In this document: positions 1 to 10,611 of the stretch, in pieces
Numbering within the stretch: position 1 is the stretch's first letter
Layout: each line of letters begins with the position of its first letter
DNA from: Adenanthera pavonina
Taxonomy: Eukaryota; Streptophyta; Magnoliopsida; Fabales; Fabaceae
Length of the DNA: 64,000 nt
Reading direction: 5' to 3'
Assembly (NCBI GenBank): GCA_026686845.1
Contig: JAIVEN010000012.1
Coordinates: 2,420,501-2,484,500, forward strand
The notes under the pieces: model-generated
Told to the model about the DNA's origin: nothing
What the model saw: the letters and a program-made list of their open reading frames with translations, nothing else
Database searches by the model: none
Program-made: the position numbers and the translations under genes

Positions 1-1676
1 CAGATCAAAAAGAGTTGAATTTGAGGCAAAGGAGATGGATGGAGTTATTGAAAGATTATGATCATAAGATCAAGTACCATCCAGGCAAGGCCAATATAGT
101 TGCAGATGCTTTGAGTCGAAAAGCTATTCATGTAGCATGGATGATGGTGAAGGAGCAAGAGTTAATTGAGCAGTATAGAGACCTAGATCTAGCATATAAG
201 ATTCAGCTAGGTAAAGTACATTATGGCGAGACTAAAATAGAGAATGAGTTCAGGACTCAAATTAAAGAAGCACAGCAGACAGATGACTTAGTAGGAACAA
301 TAAGAGAGAAGATGGAACGAGAGGAAGCCAAAGATTTTGAGATGGCAGCAGATGGTGTGATGAGTTTTAGGAAGAGGATATATGTACCCCCAAAGGCAGA
401 GTTGAGAGAAAAAGTTTTGGAAGAAGCGCACCAGAGCAATTACACAATTCATCCAGGTGTCACAAAGATGTACCATGAGCTGAGAAGGCTATTTTGGTGG
501 CCTGGAATGAAAAGTGACATAACCAAGTATGTAGCCAAGTGTCTAGTGTGTCAAAAAGTTAAGGTAGAGCATCAAAAGCCATCAGGATTGTTACAACCTT
601 TGAATATCCCAGAATGGAAGTGGGATAGTATATCTATGGATTTTATAATGGGATTGCCAAGAACTTTATCTGGACATGATGCTATTTGGGCTATTGTGGA
701 TAGGTTAACCAAATCAGCCCATTTTCTAGCAATAAGATCTACATATACACTGGATAAGTTGGCACAGTTGTATATCAAGGAAGTAGTAAGATTGCATGGT
801 GTGCCAAATAGCATTGTTTCTGACAGAGATCCAAGGTTCACGTCAAACTTCTGGAAGTCATTACAAGAAGCATTAGGAACTAAGTTGAGGTTTAGCACAG
901 CATATCATCCTCAGACGGATGGGCAAACAGAGAGGACTATTCAGACATTGGAAGATATGCTGAGAGCTTGTATTTTGGAACTAAAAGGAAACTGGGATGG
1001 ATATTTGCCATTGGCGGAATTTGCTTATAACAATAGTTATCATTCCAGTATTCAGATGGCACCTTACGAGGCATTATATGGAAGAAGGTGCAGGTCCCCA
1101 TTGTGCTGGGTTGAACTTGGCGAAAGAAAATTTCTTGGACCAGAGATTGTAGATCTGACCACCCAACAAATTGAGATGGTGAAGAAAAAGTTGGTAATGG
1201 CACAAAGTAGACAGAAGAGTTACGCGGATAAGAGAAGGAAGCCATTAGAATTTGAAGTTGGTGATCATGTATTTCTCAAAGTATCTCCAACTACTGGGGT
1301 TAGTCGGTCAATTAAAACTAAAAAGCTTAGTCCCAAATATATCGGGCCATTTCAAATCCTAGCCAAAGTTGGACCTGTAGCTTATAGAATTGCCTTACCC
1401 CCAAATTTGAGTCAAATCCATGATGTTTTCCATGTTTCCCAACTCAAAAGGTACCAACCCGACCCAACACATGTTATAGAATATGAAAATATTACTTTAC
1501 AAGATAATTTATCTTATGAGGTAAAACCAGAGAAAATCATAGACCGACGAGTCAAGCAGCTGAGAAATAAAAGTATTCCTCTGGTTAAAGTGGTTTGGAA
1601 GGGTTTAAAGTCAGAAGAAGCAACTTGGGAAATGGAGGACGATATGAGACGAAAATACCCAAAGTTATTTGATTAA
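1..1676 (+). CDS. Ty3/gypsy chromovirus Pol, C-terminal part (RNase H tail, integrase, chromodomain)
   Basis: The frame is open from the left edge (phase starts at base 3) to a TAA at 1674-1676, about 557 codons without a stop, so the element is fairly young. The order is: RNase H tail (YHPGKANIVADALSRK, about 75-125); integrase H-H-C-C zinc domain ending in C-x2-C (CLVCQK, about 540-558); catalytic core with Asp in MDFIMGLP (near 640), Asp in SDRDPRF (near 825) and Glu in QTDGQTERT (near 930); a GPF module near 1342; and a C-terminal chromodomain (about 1510-1670). In this family integrase inserts the cDNA and the chromodomain is thought to steer it to marked heterochromatin. Integrase plus chromodomain followed directly by a polypurine tract fits the Tekay/Del type of chromovirus; that clade call is inferred. 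Gag, protease and reverse transcriptase lie upstream of the window. Confidence 0.93.
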   Translation, partial: DQKELNLRQRRWMELLKDYDHKIKYHPGKANIVADALSRKAIHVAWMMVKEQELIEQYRDLDLAYKIQLGKVHYGETKIENEFRTQIKEAQQTDDLVGTIREKMEREEAKDFEMAADGVMSFRKRIYVPPKAELREKVLEEAHQSNYTIHPGVTKMYHELRRLFWWPGMKSDITKYVAKCLVCQKVKVEHQKPSGLLQPLNIPEWKWDSISMDFIMGLPRTLSGHDAIWAIVDRLTKSAHFLAIRSTYTLDKLAQLYIKEVVRLHGVPNSIVSDRDPRFTSNFWKSLQEALGTKLRFSTAYHPQTDGQTERTIQTLEDMLRACILELKGNWDGYLPLAEFAYNNSYHSSIQMAPYEALYGRRCRSPLCWVELGERKFLGPEIVDLTTQQIEMVKKKLVMAQSRQKSYADKRRKPLEFEVGDHVFLKVSPTTGVSRSIKTKKLSPKYIGPFQILAKVGPVAYRIALPPNLSQIHDVFHVSQLKRYQPDPTHVIEYENITLQDNLSYEVKPEKIIDRRVKQLRNKSIPLVKVVWKGLKSEEATWEMEDDMRRKYPKLFD

Positions 1677-1710
1677 GGTATGTTATAAAATTTCGAGGAC
1701 GAAATTTTGT

Positions 1711-1725
1711 TAAGGGGGATAGAAA
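1711..1725 (+). other. Polypurine tract of the gypsy element
   Basis: The purine-rich run TAAGGGGGATAGAAA lies directly before the 3' LTR start TGCAACATCC and 35 bases after the pol stop. It is the expected plus-strand primer. The preceding segment (TTTCGAGGACGAAATTTTG) recurs in diverged form in reverse orientation at the right end of the window, next to another gypsy LTR. Confidence 0.85.
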
Positions 1726-1780
1726 TGCAACATCCATGAATCTATGATTAATATGGTTACATGAATTGTGGATTAAAAAA

Positions 1781-2110
1781 GTTACATTGAATTAAGTATA
1801 CAATGAATTATGGTTTAAATAAGTTACATTGAATAAAGTATGCAATGAATTGTGGTTTAAATAAGTTACATTGAATAAAGTATGCAATGAATTATGGTTT
1901 AAATAAGTTACATTGAATAAAATATGCAATGAATTATGGTTTAAATAAGTTACATTGAATAAAGTATGCAATGAATTATGGTTTAAATAAGTTACATTGA
2001 ATGAGGTATGTAATGAATTATGGTTTAAATAAGTTACATTGAATAAGGTATACAATGAATTGTGGTTTAAATAAGTTACATTGAATGAGGTATACAATGA
2101 ATTATATTAA
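1781..2110. repeat. 42-bp minisatellite in gypsy LTR U3, about 8 copies
   Basis: A 42-bp unit beginning GTTACATTGAATAAAGTATG and ending ATTATGGTTTAAATAA is repeated head to tail about 7.9 times with a few substitutions between units. Since 42 is a multiple of 3, one minus-strand frame stays open over the whole array and gives a 14-residue repeat. That is a by-product of the period and not evidence of a gene. The array ends about 65 bases before the TATA box. Confidence 0.93.
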
Positions 2111-2174
2111 TGAGCATACACTGAATAAAGTTATTCATTGGATTGATGTCACTTAATGGCCAAGACATCAACAC

Positions 2175-2182
2175 TATAAATA
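2175..2182 (+). promoter_or_regulatory. TATA box of the gypsy LTR promoter
   Basis: TATAAATA is followed by a C/T-rich start region (CCCCTCTCATTTCTTC). This fits a Pol II core promoter in the LTR, placing the start of R near 2205-2215 (inferred). Confidence 0.7.
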
Positions 2183-2553
2183 CCCCTCTCATTTCTTCAT
2201 TTTAGCACCCCACCAATTGTGAGTGAAAGAAAGAGAGAGCCAAGGGAGAGAAAGAGAGTGTGAGTGCAAGAGAAGGAAAAAGAAGGAAGGCAGGCTGTTT
2301 AGCTCAAAATACTTTTCGGTGGAGGTAGTATATTATTTATTTCATGCATTTTCTGTAAATTAATTATGGATGTTATGTGATACTATTGGATGAGTTATTT
2401 CAATATAAATATTTTAAAATGCTATGGATGTCTAGTATTAAGAGGAAACTCTATTGAGTTTTTTTTTATGCATCATGAAATATGAGTTATTTGGTTGTTT
2501 GCATAACTACTTAATTATGAGCATGATTTGTATGAATGAATATATATACTACT

Positions 2554-2571
2554 GAGATTTTCCCAAATCTC
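2554..2571 (+). other. LTR stem-loop GAGATTT-TCCC-AAATCTC
   Basis: A perfect 7-bp inverted repeat with a 4-base loop, preceded by TACTACT and followed by ACACCC. It lies 379 bases downstream of the TATA box, so it would be transcribed. Similar stems occur in LTRs X1, Y1, Y2 and V, with decayed forms in X2, Z1 and Z2. Confidence 0.75.
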
Positions 2572-2938
2572 ACACCCAATGACTAACATTGTTAGGAACA
2601 AGCACAAGCAAAAGCAAAGACAAGGGGATGGTTAACTAAGAGGAAGCAGACCGGAGAAATATTATTTTGCTTTATAATAAATGTAATTAAATTATGGAGA
2701 TATGTTTTAGTTATGATTTCTATTTGCTGGCTTTACTTTAGATGTTTTGGAACAATTATTAGATGATTACAGTATGGTTGGTTTAATTATTATTAATTAA
2801 GGTAAACTTTCATATTAGTTATTGTCTTTTGAACAACTTAATTTTGAAAAGTTTAAAAGTTTTATTATTCTAGACATTTAATTCTTTCCGCTAGATATAT
2901 AATATATGATTAAAAGCCTAGTAAAATAAGATGTCACA

Positions 2939-3749
2939 TATGTAACCGTCTGATAGACGAATTTTGAGGGTTCAAAATTCAAACTTTGGGCAGTTACAAG
3001 TTAAACAGCTCAACAAAGCTTACTGACAGATGAATTTTCTTCTGAAAGTTCGTCTAACAGTGGCTTGGAGCAAGCAATACAAGCACAACAGACAAATTTT
3101 GTTCCAATAAAGTTCGAATGTTGATAAGTAAACAGCAGGAAACAAACAAAACATCAACCAATAGACGAATTAAGCATGCAGAACTTCATCTTTCAAGCAT
3201 TCAACATGAAGAACATGATTCAACAGACGAATTTTGAACTGAAAATTCGAATTTTTCAACTTTTGTAAAGGTTGTCCAACATTCGTATGTTAAGAAGTGA
3301 AAATTAGTATAACAGTGATGGACAATCATAACTATGAAATTTTTGTTTTTAAAAATTTGAACTTCCATGATCCAACAGACGAATTTTGAGGCATCACCGA
3401 GAACTGTTCCAAGGCATAACAGGCCGAAGTTCGTCTATTAGTCAACTGAAATTTGAATGTTGACCATGTTGACCAGTTCAAAAGCACAGTTTATGAAGCA
3501 AAATACATCTAACACACATTAAAATACGAATTTCATCTTTAACAACTTACAGAATGGATCCAGAACTTAGAATTTTCATCATTTACTTCACTTTCTGGTT
3601 GTTCCATTCTGGTGTGCTCCAATCTTCAAGTTTATTGCCATTGAATCTTGTGGGCAGCACCTACAACTTAAATTAAACATACTCCGATGCTAAAGTTAGA
3701 ATTTATCTTAAAGATGAAACTTTTGAAAACAAGATTGCAAGAGAATAAC
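2939..3749 (-). other. Untranslated post-pol spacer of element A, rich in GACGAATTTT motifs
   Basis: No coding frame is seen. The stretch contains many copies of AACAGACGAATTTTGA-like words and their complements, the same vocabulary as the family's LTR U3. The corresponding stretch of element B (28058-29032) has the same words and leads into the envelope-like frame. At 2939 the sequence switches to the gypsy LTR. Confidence 0.7.
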
Positions 3750-6700
3750 TTACAGTTCACTGGGATTTACCATATCCAATTCTCTTCTTATTTTGTAATG
3801 CCTGTCTTCTGATAGAGGCTTTGTGAGTATATCAGCAACTTGATCCTCTGTTGGGATGTACTCCAATCTGACTTCTCCTTTCAGAACGTGATCCCTTATG
3901 AAGTGGTGCCTAACTTCAATATGTTTCGTCCTTGAGTGCATGACAGGATTTTTTGTGATATTTATGGCACTTTGGTTGTCACATATGATTGGTATCTCTT
4001 TCATTTTAACCTCAAGATCTTCAAGCTGCTGCTTCATCCAGATGACTTGGGCACAACAGCTTCCAGACACAACATACTCAGCTTCTGCAGTGGATAAGGC
4101 CACACTGTTTTGTTTTTTGCTGAACCATGAAACCAGGGATCCTCCAAGAAACTGACAAGTTCCACTTGTGCTTTTTCTGTCAGTTTTGGATCCTGCAAAA
4201 TCAGCATCAGTGTATCCTTTGAGATCTTCTCCATTGCCTTTTGGATACCAAAGACCCATCTATGATGTTCCAATAAGATATCTGAATATTCTTTTCACAG
4301 CTGTTGCATGGGTTTCTTTGGGACATGATTGGAACCTGGCACACATACAGACACTGAACATAATGTCAGGTCTGCTGGCAATCAAGTACAGCAGGGATCC
4401 AATCATTCTTCTATACTGAGTAATATCAAACATCTTCCCGTTCTCATCCATGTCCAGTTTGGTTGCAGTAGCCATTGGTGTTCCCATTGGCTTAGCATTC
4501 TCCATTCCAAACTTCTTTAGCAGCTCCTTTAGATACTTGGATTGACTGAGAAAGATACCATCATCAAGCTGTCTGATTTGCAGTCCAAGGAAGAAGTTGA
4601 GTTCACCCATCATGGACATCTCGAATTCTCCCTGCATTAACTTAGAGAATTTCTTGCAAAGAGCTTCATTAGTAGCACCGAAAATAATATCATCAACATA
4701 GATTTGAACAATTAGTAAATCTTTATTTTCTTTCTTGGTGAATAGAGTTGTGTCAACTTTTCCTCTATTGAACCCCTTTTCTGTTAGAAAATTGCTCAGT
4801 CTCTCATACCATGCTCTAGGGGCTTATTTTAAACCATAAAGAGCTTTCTTTTGTTTATAAACATGGTTTGGTTTTGTAGAATCCTCAAAACCAGGAGGTT
4901 GATCTACATAAACCTCTTCCATGATATATCCATTTAGAAAGGCACTCTTTACATCCATTTGATACAGTAAAATATTTTTCATGCATGCATATGCTAGCAG
5001 TATTCTTATAGCTTCTAATCTAGCTACTGGTGCAAAGGTTTCTTCAAAATCAATACCTTCTTCTTGATTATACCCTTTAGCAACCAATCTAGCTTTATTT
5101 CTGATTATTGTTCCAGATTCATCAAGTTTATTTCTGAAAACCCATTTGGTACCAATGACAGGATGATTTTTGGGACTAGGCACTAAATCCCAAACATGAT
5201 TTCTTTCAAACTGATTTAGTTCATCTTGCATAGCTAAAATCCAGTATTCATCAGTTAAGGCTTCTTCAGCACATTTGGGTTCAATTTGAGAAATGAAAGC
5301 GCAGTTGAGCATTTGATCCCTTAACTGTTTTCTGGTTTTGACTCTCTCTTGAACATTCCCTATCACTTGATCAACAGGATGATTCCTTTGATATCTCCAA
5401 GCTCTAGGGAGTTCTTGAGATGTTTCTTCATTAATTTCTTCATCAAACTCTTTCTCCTGGATATCTTCCTCTATGTTAACAGATTCAGATATCTTTGGAG
5501 GTTCAGTTTTGCTTTTATCAGAAATGCCCAGTTTTTCAAAATTGAAAGCAAGATCATTCTCATTGGTAACATGTTTTGAGACAGTTTCATTTTCAATGAA
5601 AACCATATGCACAGATTCTTCTACCACATTTGATCTTTTATTATAAACTCTATATGCCTTACTCCTACTTGAATAGCCCAGAAATATACCTTCATATGAT
5701 TTGGCATCAAACTTACCCAGACTTTCTTTCCCATTGTTGTGGATGAAGCATTTGCATCCGAACACATGGAGATAGGACAAATTTGGCTTCCTTCCCTTGT
5801 ATAGCTCGTATGGAGTCTTCCCAAGAATTGGTCTAATGTAGGCTCTGTTTATGATGTAGCCTGCTGTATTCACTACATCAGCCCAAAACACTTGAGAGAG
5901 TTCCTTCTCATTCAGCATAGCTCTGGCCATCTCTCCAATAGTTCTGTTCTTCCTTTCTACTACCCCATTCTGTTGAGGGGTCCTTGGAGCTGAGAAATTG
6001 TGGTCAATCCCATGCTCATTGCAGTACTCCAGGAAGTATGCATTTTCAAACTCTCATCCATGATCTAACCTGATTGACACAATAAAAATACCTTTCTCAT
6101 TTTGCACTTTCTTAGCTAAGGTTACAAATGCATCAAAGGTATCACTTTTAGAGGAAAGAAATAATGTCCAAGTGAATCTAGAATAGTCATCTACAATTAC
6201 AAGCACATACAGGTTACCACCAAGACTTTTCACCCTAGATGGTCCAATTAAGTCCATATGCAGCAATTCAAGTGGTCTAGTTATGGTAACTACATTTTTA
6301 GATTTAAAAGATGATTTAGTTTGTTTCCCTCTTATGCATGCATCATATTCTTTGTCCTTTTCAAAAGATATTTTTGGCAGGCCAGTTACTAGTTCATTTT
6401 TAATCAGTTTAGACAATTGATTCATGTTAACATGAGCTAATCTCCTATGCCATAACCAACTATCATTATCTTGACTAATTAAACATACAGAATCCAAGGG
6501 AGGAAGTTCATCAAGATCAATAGTATAACAGTTACCATCCCTTTGAGCTTTGAGGATTACTTTGTGATCACTTTTTCTGATGACCAGGCAAAACTTTGAG
6601 TCAAACAGCACCCAATTTCCTTTATCACAGGTCTGACTCACGCTCAGCAAATTGTGGTTGAGGCCAATCACAAACAGTACCTCTTCAATGGATGTTTCCG

Positions 6701-6881
6701 GATTTTTGCCCACAATGCCAATACCAACAACTTTGCCGTATTGATCACCTCCAAAGGTCACCTTTCCTTCTTTCTTGTCTCTAAGGGTGATGAACTTCTC
6801 CTTATCACCAGTCATGTGACTTGAGCAGGCACTGTCCATATACCATTTGTTGCTCTTCTTAGCTTTGAGACAGACCTGCAA
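3750..6881 (-). pseudogene. Copia element A pol: protease, integrase, reverse transcriptase, RNase H (three in-frame stops)
   Basis: One minus-strand frame runs through with only three stops: TGA at 6054-6056 (a Gly codon beside the second integrase Asp), TAA at 4824-4826 (a Gln in YGLKQAP) and TAG at 4260-4262 (Gln). Order: protease MDSACSSHMTGD (Asp-Ser-Ala where many aspartic proteases have Asp-Ser-Gly); integrase zinc domain, whose first Cys of C-x2-C is Tyr (YDACIRGK); core with HMDLIGP, the Asp of LDHG and RTPQQNGVVERKNRT; reverse transcriptase with YVDD near 4690; RNase H with ADFAGSKTDRKSTSG and the C-terminal HHFIRDHV block. The end at 3750 is a natural stop. The frame differs from that of gag, so fused synthesis would need frameshifting or another device. 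The B copy supports each assignment. Confidence 0.92.
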
Positions 6882-6889
6882 AACAATGT

Positions 6890-8688
6890 TTATGTTTTTC
6901 TTTTAGGTACCCAAGTTTGCTTTGGTCCTTTTTGGTCAGTAGATTTTTCCCTAGATGCAGATGCAACTTTGGGAACCCATTCAACTTTCCTGCCAAGTCC
7001 ATTTTTCTTGAAAGCATAGGAACTGGAAATATGTCCCTTTTTGTTACAGAAATGACAGGTAGTGAAGGGACTGCTAGATTGAGAAGCAGGAAGAAAACAA
7101 TGCAGATAATACTTTTGTCTTGCATGCTTTGGTTGATTATATGTTTCAATGTGAGATGACATGTGATCTTTCTTTCTATTGCTCTCAGCATGCACAAAAT
7201 GTCTCATGTATGCGTTCTGGTTTTTCTTCCTAATCTTTTCCTTGACAGCACATGGATCATAGCCAAGACCAGCTTTTCCTTGTGATATCTTTTGACTCCC
7301 CATTAAGGCAAATAATATGTCTTTACCTTTAGTGATCCTAGACATGCTTTTTACTAAGTAATCATTAGTTTGCTTTAGTTTAATGCATGAAGTACAGCAA
7401 ACAGATTCAGTAGTACGAAGAGAGGTAATTTCAGAAATGTTGCTTTGAGATTCCAGTTTATTAATCTTTCTCTTTGCTCGTTTTAGTTCTTTAGCAACTT
7501 TAATAAACTCATCATGAAGCTCATGAAATGCATCAAGAAACTCAGAATGGAAAGATTCAGATTCATATACCTCTTCTTCCTGATCACTGCTGCATGAGGG
7601 ATCGGCTTCTTCAGAAGCAAGTGCCATCAGGAAAATGTTGGCAATCTCATCCTCATCCTCTTCTTCCTCATCTGAGCTGTTGCCCCAGATTGAAGAGATG
7701 TAGGCTTTCTTCTTCTTCCCTTTGTCAGCAGCTTTCTTTTCTTTCTCTTGCTCTTTAGGAATTGAGGACAATCCTATTTGATGTGTCCCTGCTTCTTGCA
7801 CTCATAGCAAGTCACAGGTTCTTTTGCCTCTCTCTTGCTCTCTCCAGCTGCTCCCTTCTTGAAGATTCTCTTGTTTCTCTTCTTGCTGTAGAATCTTCCA
7901 AATTTTCTGACCATCATAGCCAGAGTTTCTTCATCCAGCTCATCTCCTTCGTCAGATTCTTCTTCCTTTTCATCAGCAGCTTTGAGGGCAAGGCCTTTCT
8001 TCTTTCTGTCTAGCCCACCTTCCTTGAGAGCTTTGATTTTTCCTTCATACTCCTCAAGGCTGCCGAAGAGAGCTGTGACAGAGGCCATTGATTCTCCTCT
8101 GTCTTCCTCTATTGCTGTCACCTTGGGCTGCCATTCCAGAGGGAGAGCTCTGAGTATCTTTCTTACTTTTTCAGACTGAGTGTATTCCTTTCCCAGGCTC
8201 TTCAATTGATTCACAATGAGAGTGAATCTCTTTTGGAGCTCCTTTACAGTTTCTCCTTCAGCCATTCTAAAGCTTTCATACTCTCCAATGCATGTGTTCA
8301 GTCTGTTTTCCCTGACCCCAGTTGTTCCTTCATGTGCAATCTGCAGAGTGTCCCACATCCCTTTTGCAATGGAGCATTGTGAGACTCTGTAGAATTAGTC
8401 CTAGTTCAGGGCACTGACTAAACAATGCTTTGCTTTGAATTTTAGCAGGACTCTCCTTCTGTCTTCCTCATTCCGCTCTGCTTCTAGCTTCTCTTTGTGT
8501 CTTCCATCTTCAGTTAGAGTCATTGGGACGAAATCTCCTTTCTCAATGACTGACCATATATCAAGATCAATTGATTGGAGGTAAATCTGCATCCTCATCT
8601 TCCAGTACCCATAATGTTCTCCACTGAAGCCTTGTGGTCTATTAGTGTTGTTCCATTTAGGAAGTATGCTTTCTCCAAAGCCAGCCAT
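6890..8688 (-). pseudogene. Copia element A gag (UBN2-type, two zinc knuckles), broken
   Basis: Translation would start at the ATG at 8688, 42 bases past the primer-binding site (MAGFGESILPKW). A UBN2-type copia gag domain covers about the first 250 residues, followed by an acidic stretch, a CCHC knuckle (CYECKKQGHIK), a second acidic/serine-rich region, a coiled-coil-like segment (ELHDEFIKVAKELKRAKRK) and a second knuckle CHFCNKKGHISSSY whose last Cys is Tyr. Lesions: TAG at 8401-8403 (Gln), TAA at 8395-8397 (Glu), TAG at 7774-7776 (the Trp after HIK), and a 1-base deletion near 7750-7757 that shifts the frame. The frame then stays open to the gag stop at 6890-6892. Gag would form the virus-like particle and package element RNA. 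Confidence 0.9.
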
Positions 8689-8729
8689 CTTAATTCCCGG
8701 ACTGTGAGATCCTTTGAATGGGAATCCGG

Positions 8730-8741
8730 GCTCTGATACCA
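8730..8741 (-). other. Primer-binding site of element A (initiator tRNA-Met)
   Basis: The minus strand reads TGGTATCAGAGC, complementary to the 3' end of plant initiator tRNA-Met, two bases after the LTR end (CTAACA). This primer is usual for plant Ty1/copia elements. Confidence 0.93.
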
Positions 8742-9284
8742 CTTGTTAGCAAGGCTGACTTCCCAAGAGGGGGGTGAATTGGGAAGATTGAAATTTTTCT
8801 GCACAAAGTGAAATGGGTGAAAATAGCACAGTGTAATGGAAGCAACGTATAAAATAGAGCAAGCTGAAAAGTAAAGATAGGGAGTAGAAGACTCAGTAAT
8901 TTATCCTAGTTCGGTCTATCCACTTGACCTACATCTAGTCCCCAAGACAACTCTTGAGATTTTTCCACTATACAGCAAGAATTCAACGGACTTCTTGCTA
9001 ATACCACATTACAACGAGTATGCTATGTTTTTGGAGCTTTCTCAATCTCTCTAAGCACTTATACAATGTGCTTCTCAATCCCCTTGTGATTTCCCCTCAC
9101 AAGTAAATCTATCTTCCAGATGAAGAGTAGATTGTTTACAAAGATATAACTCTCTTGAATAGAGTAGATATGAAGGTTAAAGTACAAATATTGAAGTTGA
9201 GAGGGTAAAAAGCTTTGAGAAGAAGATTTGGCAGAAATTCGGTATATATCAGTTTGATTCGTGTTTCACAACTTCAAATGATGT

Positions 9285-9294
9285 TATATTTATA
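9285..9294 (-). promoter_or_regulatory. TATA box of element A LTR
   Basis: The minus strand reads TATAAATATA, followed by a segment alignable to AACTTCATTTAAAGG downstream of the TATA boxes in B and in the solo LTR at 51437. Confidence 0.7.
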
Positions 9295-9633
9295 GATTTT
9301 TGGACCTAACTATTCGTTAGAGACTAAATCTATCCGTTGGGGAAGTTATCCAACGGTTACTCTGAAAAACTATCCGTTTACCAACCGCATTTAATGTTTC
9401 TGACATACTGAAATACTGAAATTCCAATTTTGGTTGGTCAACAGACGAATTTCAAAGGAACCGAAGGTTAAAGCTTCCAATGTTACAACACGAAGTTTGT
9501 CTGTTCATGAAGTGAAATTTGAATTTTGAAACTTACAGAACATTTTCACAATGTGACATACGAATTTTCAAGAAGAAAGTTTTTCGGTTAAGTGTGAACA
9601 GTGTTTTCAATTTTCTACAGTGCCTTCGAAATT

Positions 9634-9657
9634 CGAATTTTGGAAGCCCAAAATTCG
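9634..9657. other. U3 hairpin CGAATTTTGG-AAGC-CCAAAATTCG in element A LTR
   Basis: A perfect 10-bp inverted repeat with a 4-base loop. Counterparts in the B 3' LTR (32219-32240) and the solo LTR (51997-52018) keep nine stem pairs with different loops, and all three sit next to a GGCACTGTAG- or TGCACTGTAG-like word in element orientation. Confidence 0.75.
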
Positions 9658-10611
9658 TCTGTCTGTAGAACGTTCAAAGAGGCACAGTAGATCACTTTCC
9701 TCAAAATTCAAACTTTGAATGAGTGAAGTTCGTCTGTCAGAGTGACTCTTTTCAGACTAACTTCAACATTCGAAGTTACAAAACTCTGTCATTTGTATGT
9801 CAATTTTTCATTTCAACAGACTCACAACCTTAGCTTCTGAAATTCAAATTTTAATGTTTGAAGTTCGTCTGACAGAAAGTAATTTTGAAACTTAAATTAT
9901 TCTTGATCTCAGATGAACTTTAACAATGTTTCAGATGAATTTCTTCCATTTTCATAAGTTGTGTTTTGTCTGAAATTCGAATTTTGAAGAGTCAAAGTTC
10001 GTCTGTTTCAAAGAAGCTTCTTTCAGACTTATATGAAAATTCGAATGTTGGAAAGTCAAAGTTCTTCTGTCAGATAGTATTTTTGAAACTCAATTTCATC
10101 TTGATTTTAGATGAACATCAACATTATTTCAGACGAATTTCTTCAGTTTTCTCAAACTGCATTTTATCTGAAATTCAAATTTTGAAGATGAGAAGTTCGT
10201 CTGTCACTAAAAGGCTTTTTCAGACTTGGATGAAAATTCAAATTTTGGAGAATCAAAATTCGTCTGACAGAGAGACATCTCTTTAGACTTATTCAGTTTT
10301 ACCTCGAAATTCGAATTTCCAAAGGCAAAGTTCGAATTTCCAATATGACAGTTCAGTTTAAACTTTCAAATTTCGTCTGTTTGTGGGTATTTTTCAAATA
10401 AGTCAAGATTTAACATAAAAACAAGGTTTAAAAACATCTTTTCTTAAAATCAAAATCTTTTACCCTCATTTAAACATAACAAAAGATCCTACAGAAGATC
10501 TAGCAGCAATTACTCAGAGATTCTTCACTTGAAACACTTTGATCTCCTTTGATATCTTCAATCCAAGCTCTTGGATGTTAGTTTGAAATCATCAAAACTC
10601 TTGATTCAACA

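Larger units (their letters stand above)
1726..2938 (+). mobile_element. 3' LTR of the gypsy chromovirus (nested in copia element A)
   Basis: This LTR starts TGCAACATCC right after the polypurine tract and ends GATGTCACA, giving near-inverted termini and a length of 1,213 bp. It holds a 42-bp minisatellite in U3, a TATA box at 2175, a purine-rich leader and a stem-loop at 2554. The next bases (from 2939) belong to copia element A on the other strand, so the gypsy element is inserted in A. The left flank is outside the window, so its TSD cannot be checked. Confidence 0.85.
2939..10611 (-). mobile_element. Ty1/copia Sirevirus-like element A, 5' LTR to post-pol spacer
   Basis: In minus-strand order: LTR (10611-8744), primer-binding site (8741-8730), gag (8688-6890), pol with protease, integrase, reverse transcriptase and RNase H (6881-3750), then an untranslated spacer cut at 2939 by the gypsy insertion. 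By comparison with sister copy B, an envelope-like frame and the 3' LTR would follow and should lie left of the window. The long LTR, large gag with coiled coil and zinc knuckles, and gag and pol in different frames fit the Sirevirus genus. A is much less decayed than B or C, with about seven disabling lesions in gag-pol. Confidence 0.9.
8744..10611 (-). mobile_element. 5' LTR of element A
   Basis: On the minus strand it runs from TGTTGAATCAAG (10611) to GCTAACA (8744), 1,868 bp, so it is longer than the B 3' LTR (1,586) and the solo copy (1,461). U3 is filled with TTCGTCTG/CAGACGAA words and AAATTCGAATTT palindromes, with a TATA box at 9294-9285. U5 carries the block reading GACCTACATCTAGTCCCC on the plus strand, the complement of the ACTGGACGTAGGTC box of the sister LTRs. 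The extra length comes from more motif-bearing sequence in U3. Confidence 0.9.

Noticed and set aside
1792..2097. A 101-codon minus-strand frame with a 14-residue repeat
   Set aside because: It is the translation of the 42-bp minisatellite, stays open only because 42 is divisible by 3, and lies in an LTR.
2554..2571. Stem-loop as an intrinsic transcription terminator
   Set aside because: It is in a plant Pol II-transcribed LTR with no U-run; bacterial-type termination does not apply.
8744..10611. Regularly spaced short repeats resembling a CRISPR array
   Set aside because: Words are only 8-16 bases, occur in both orientations with irregular spacing, and lie in a plant retrotransposon LTR.
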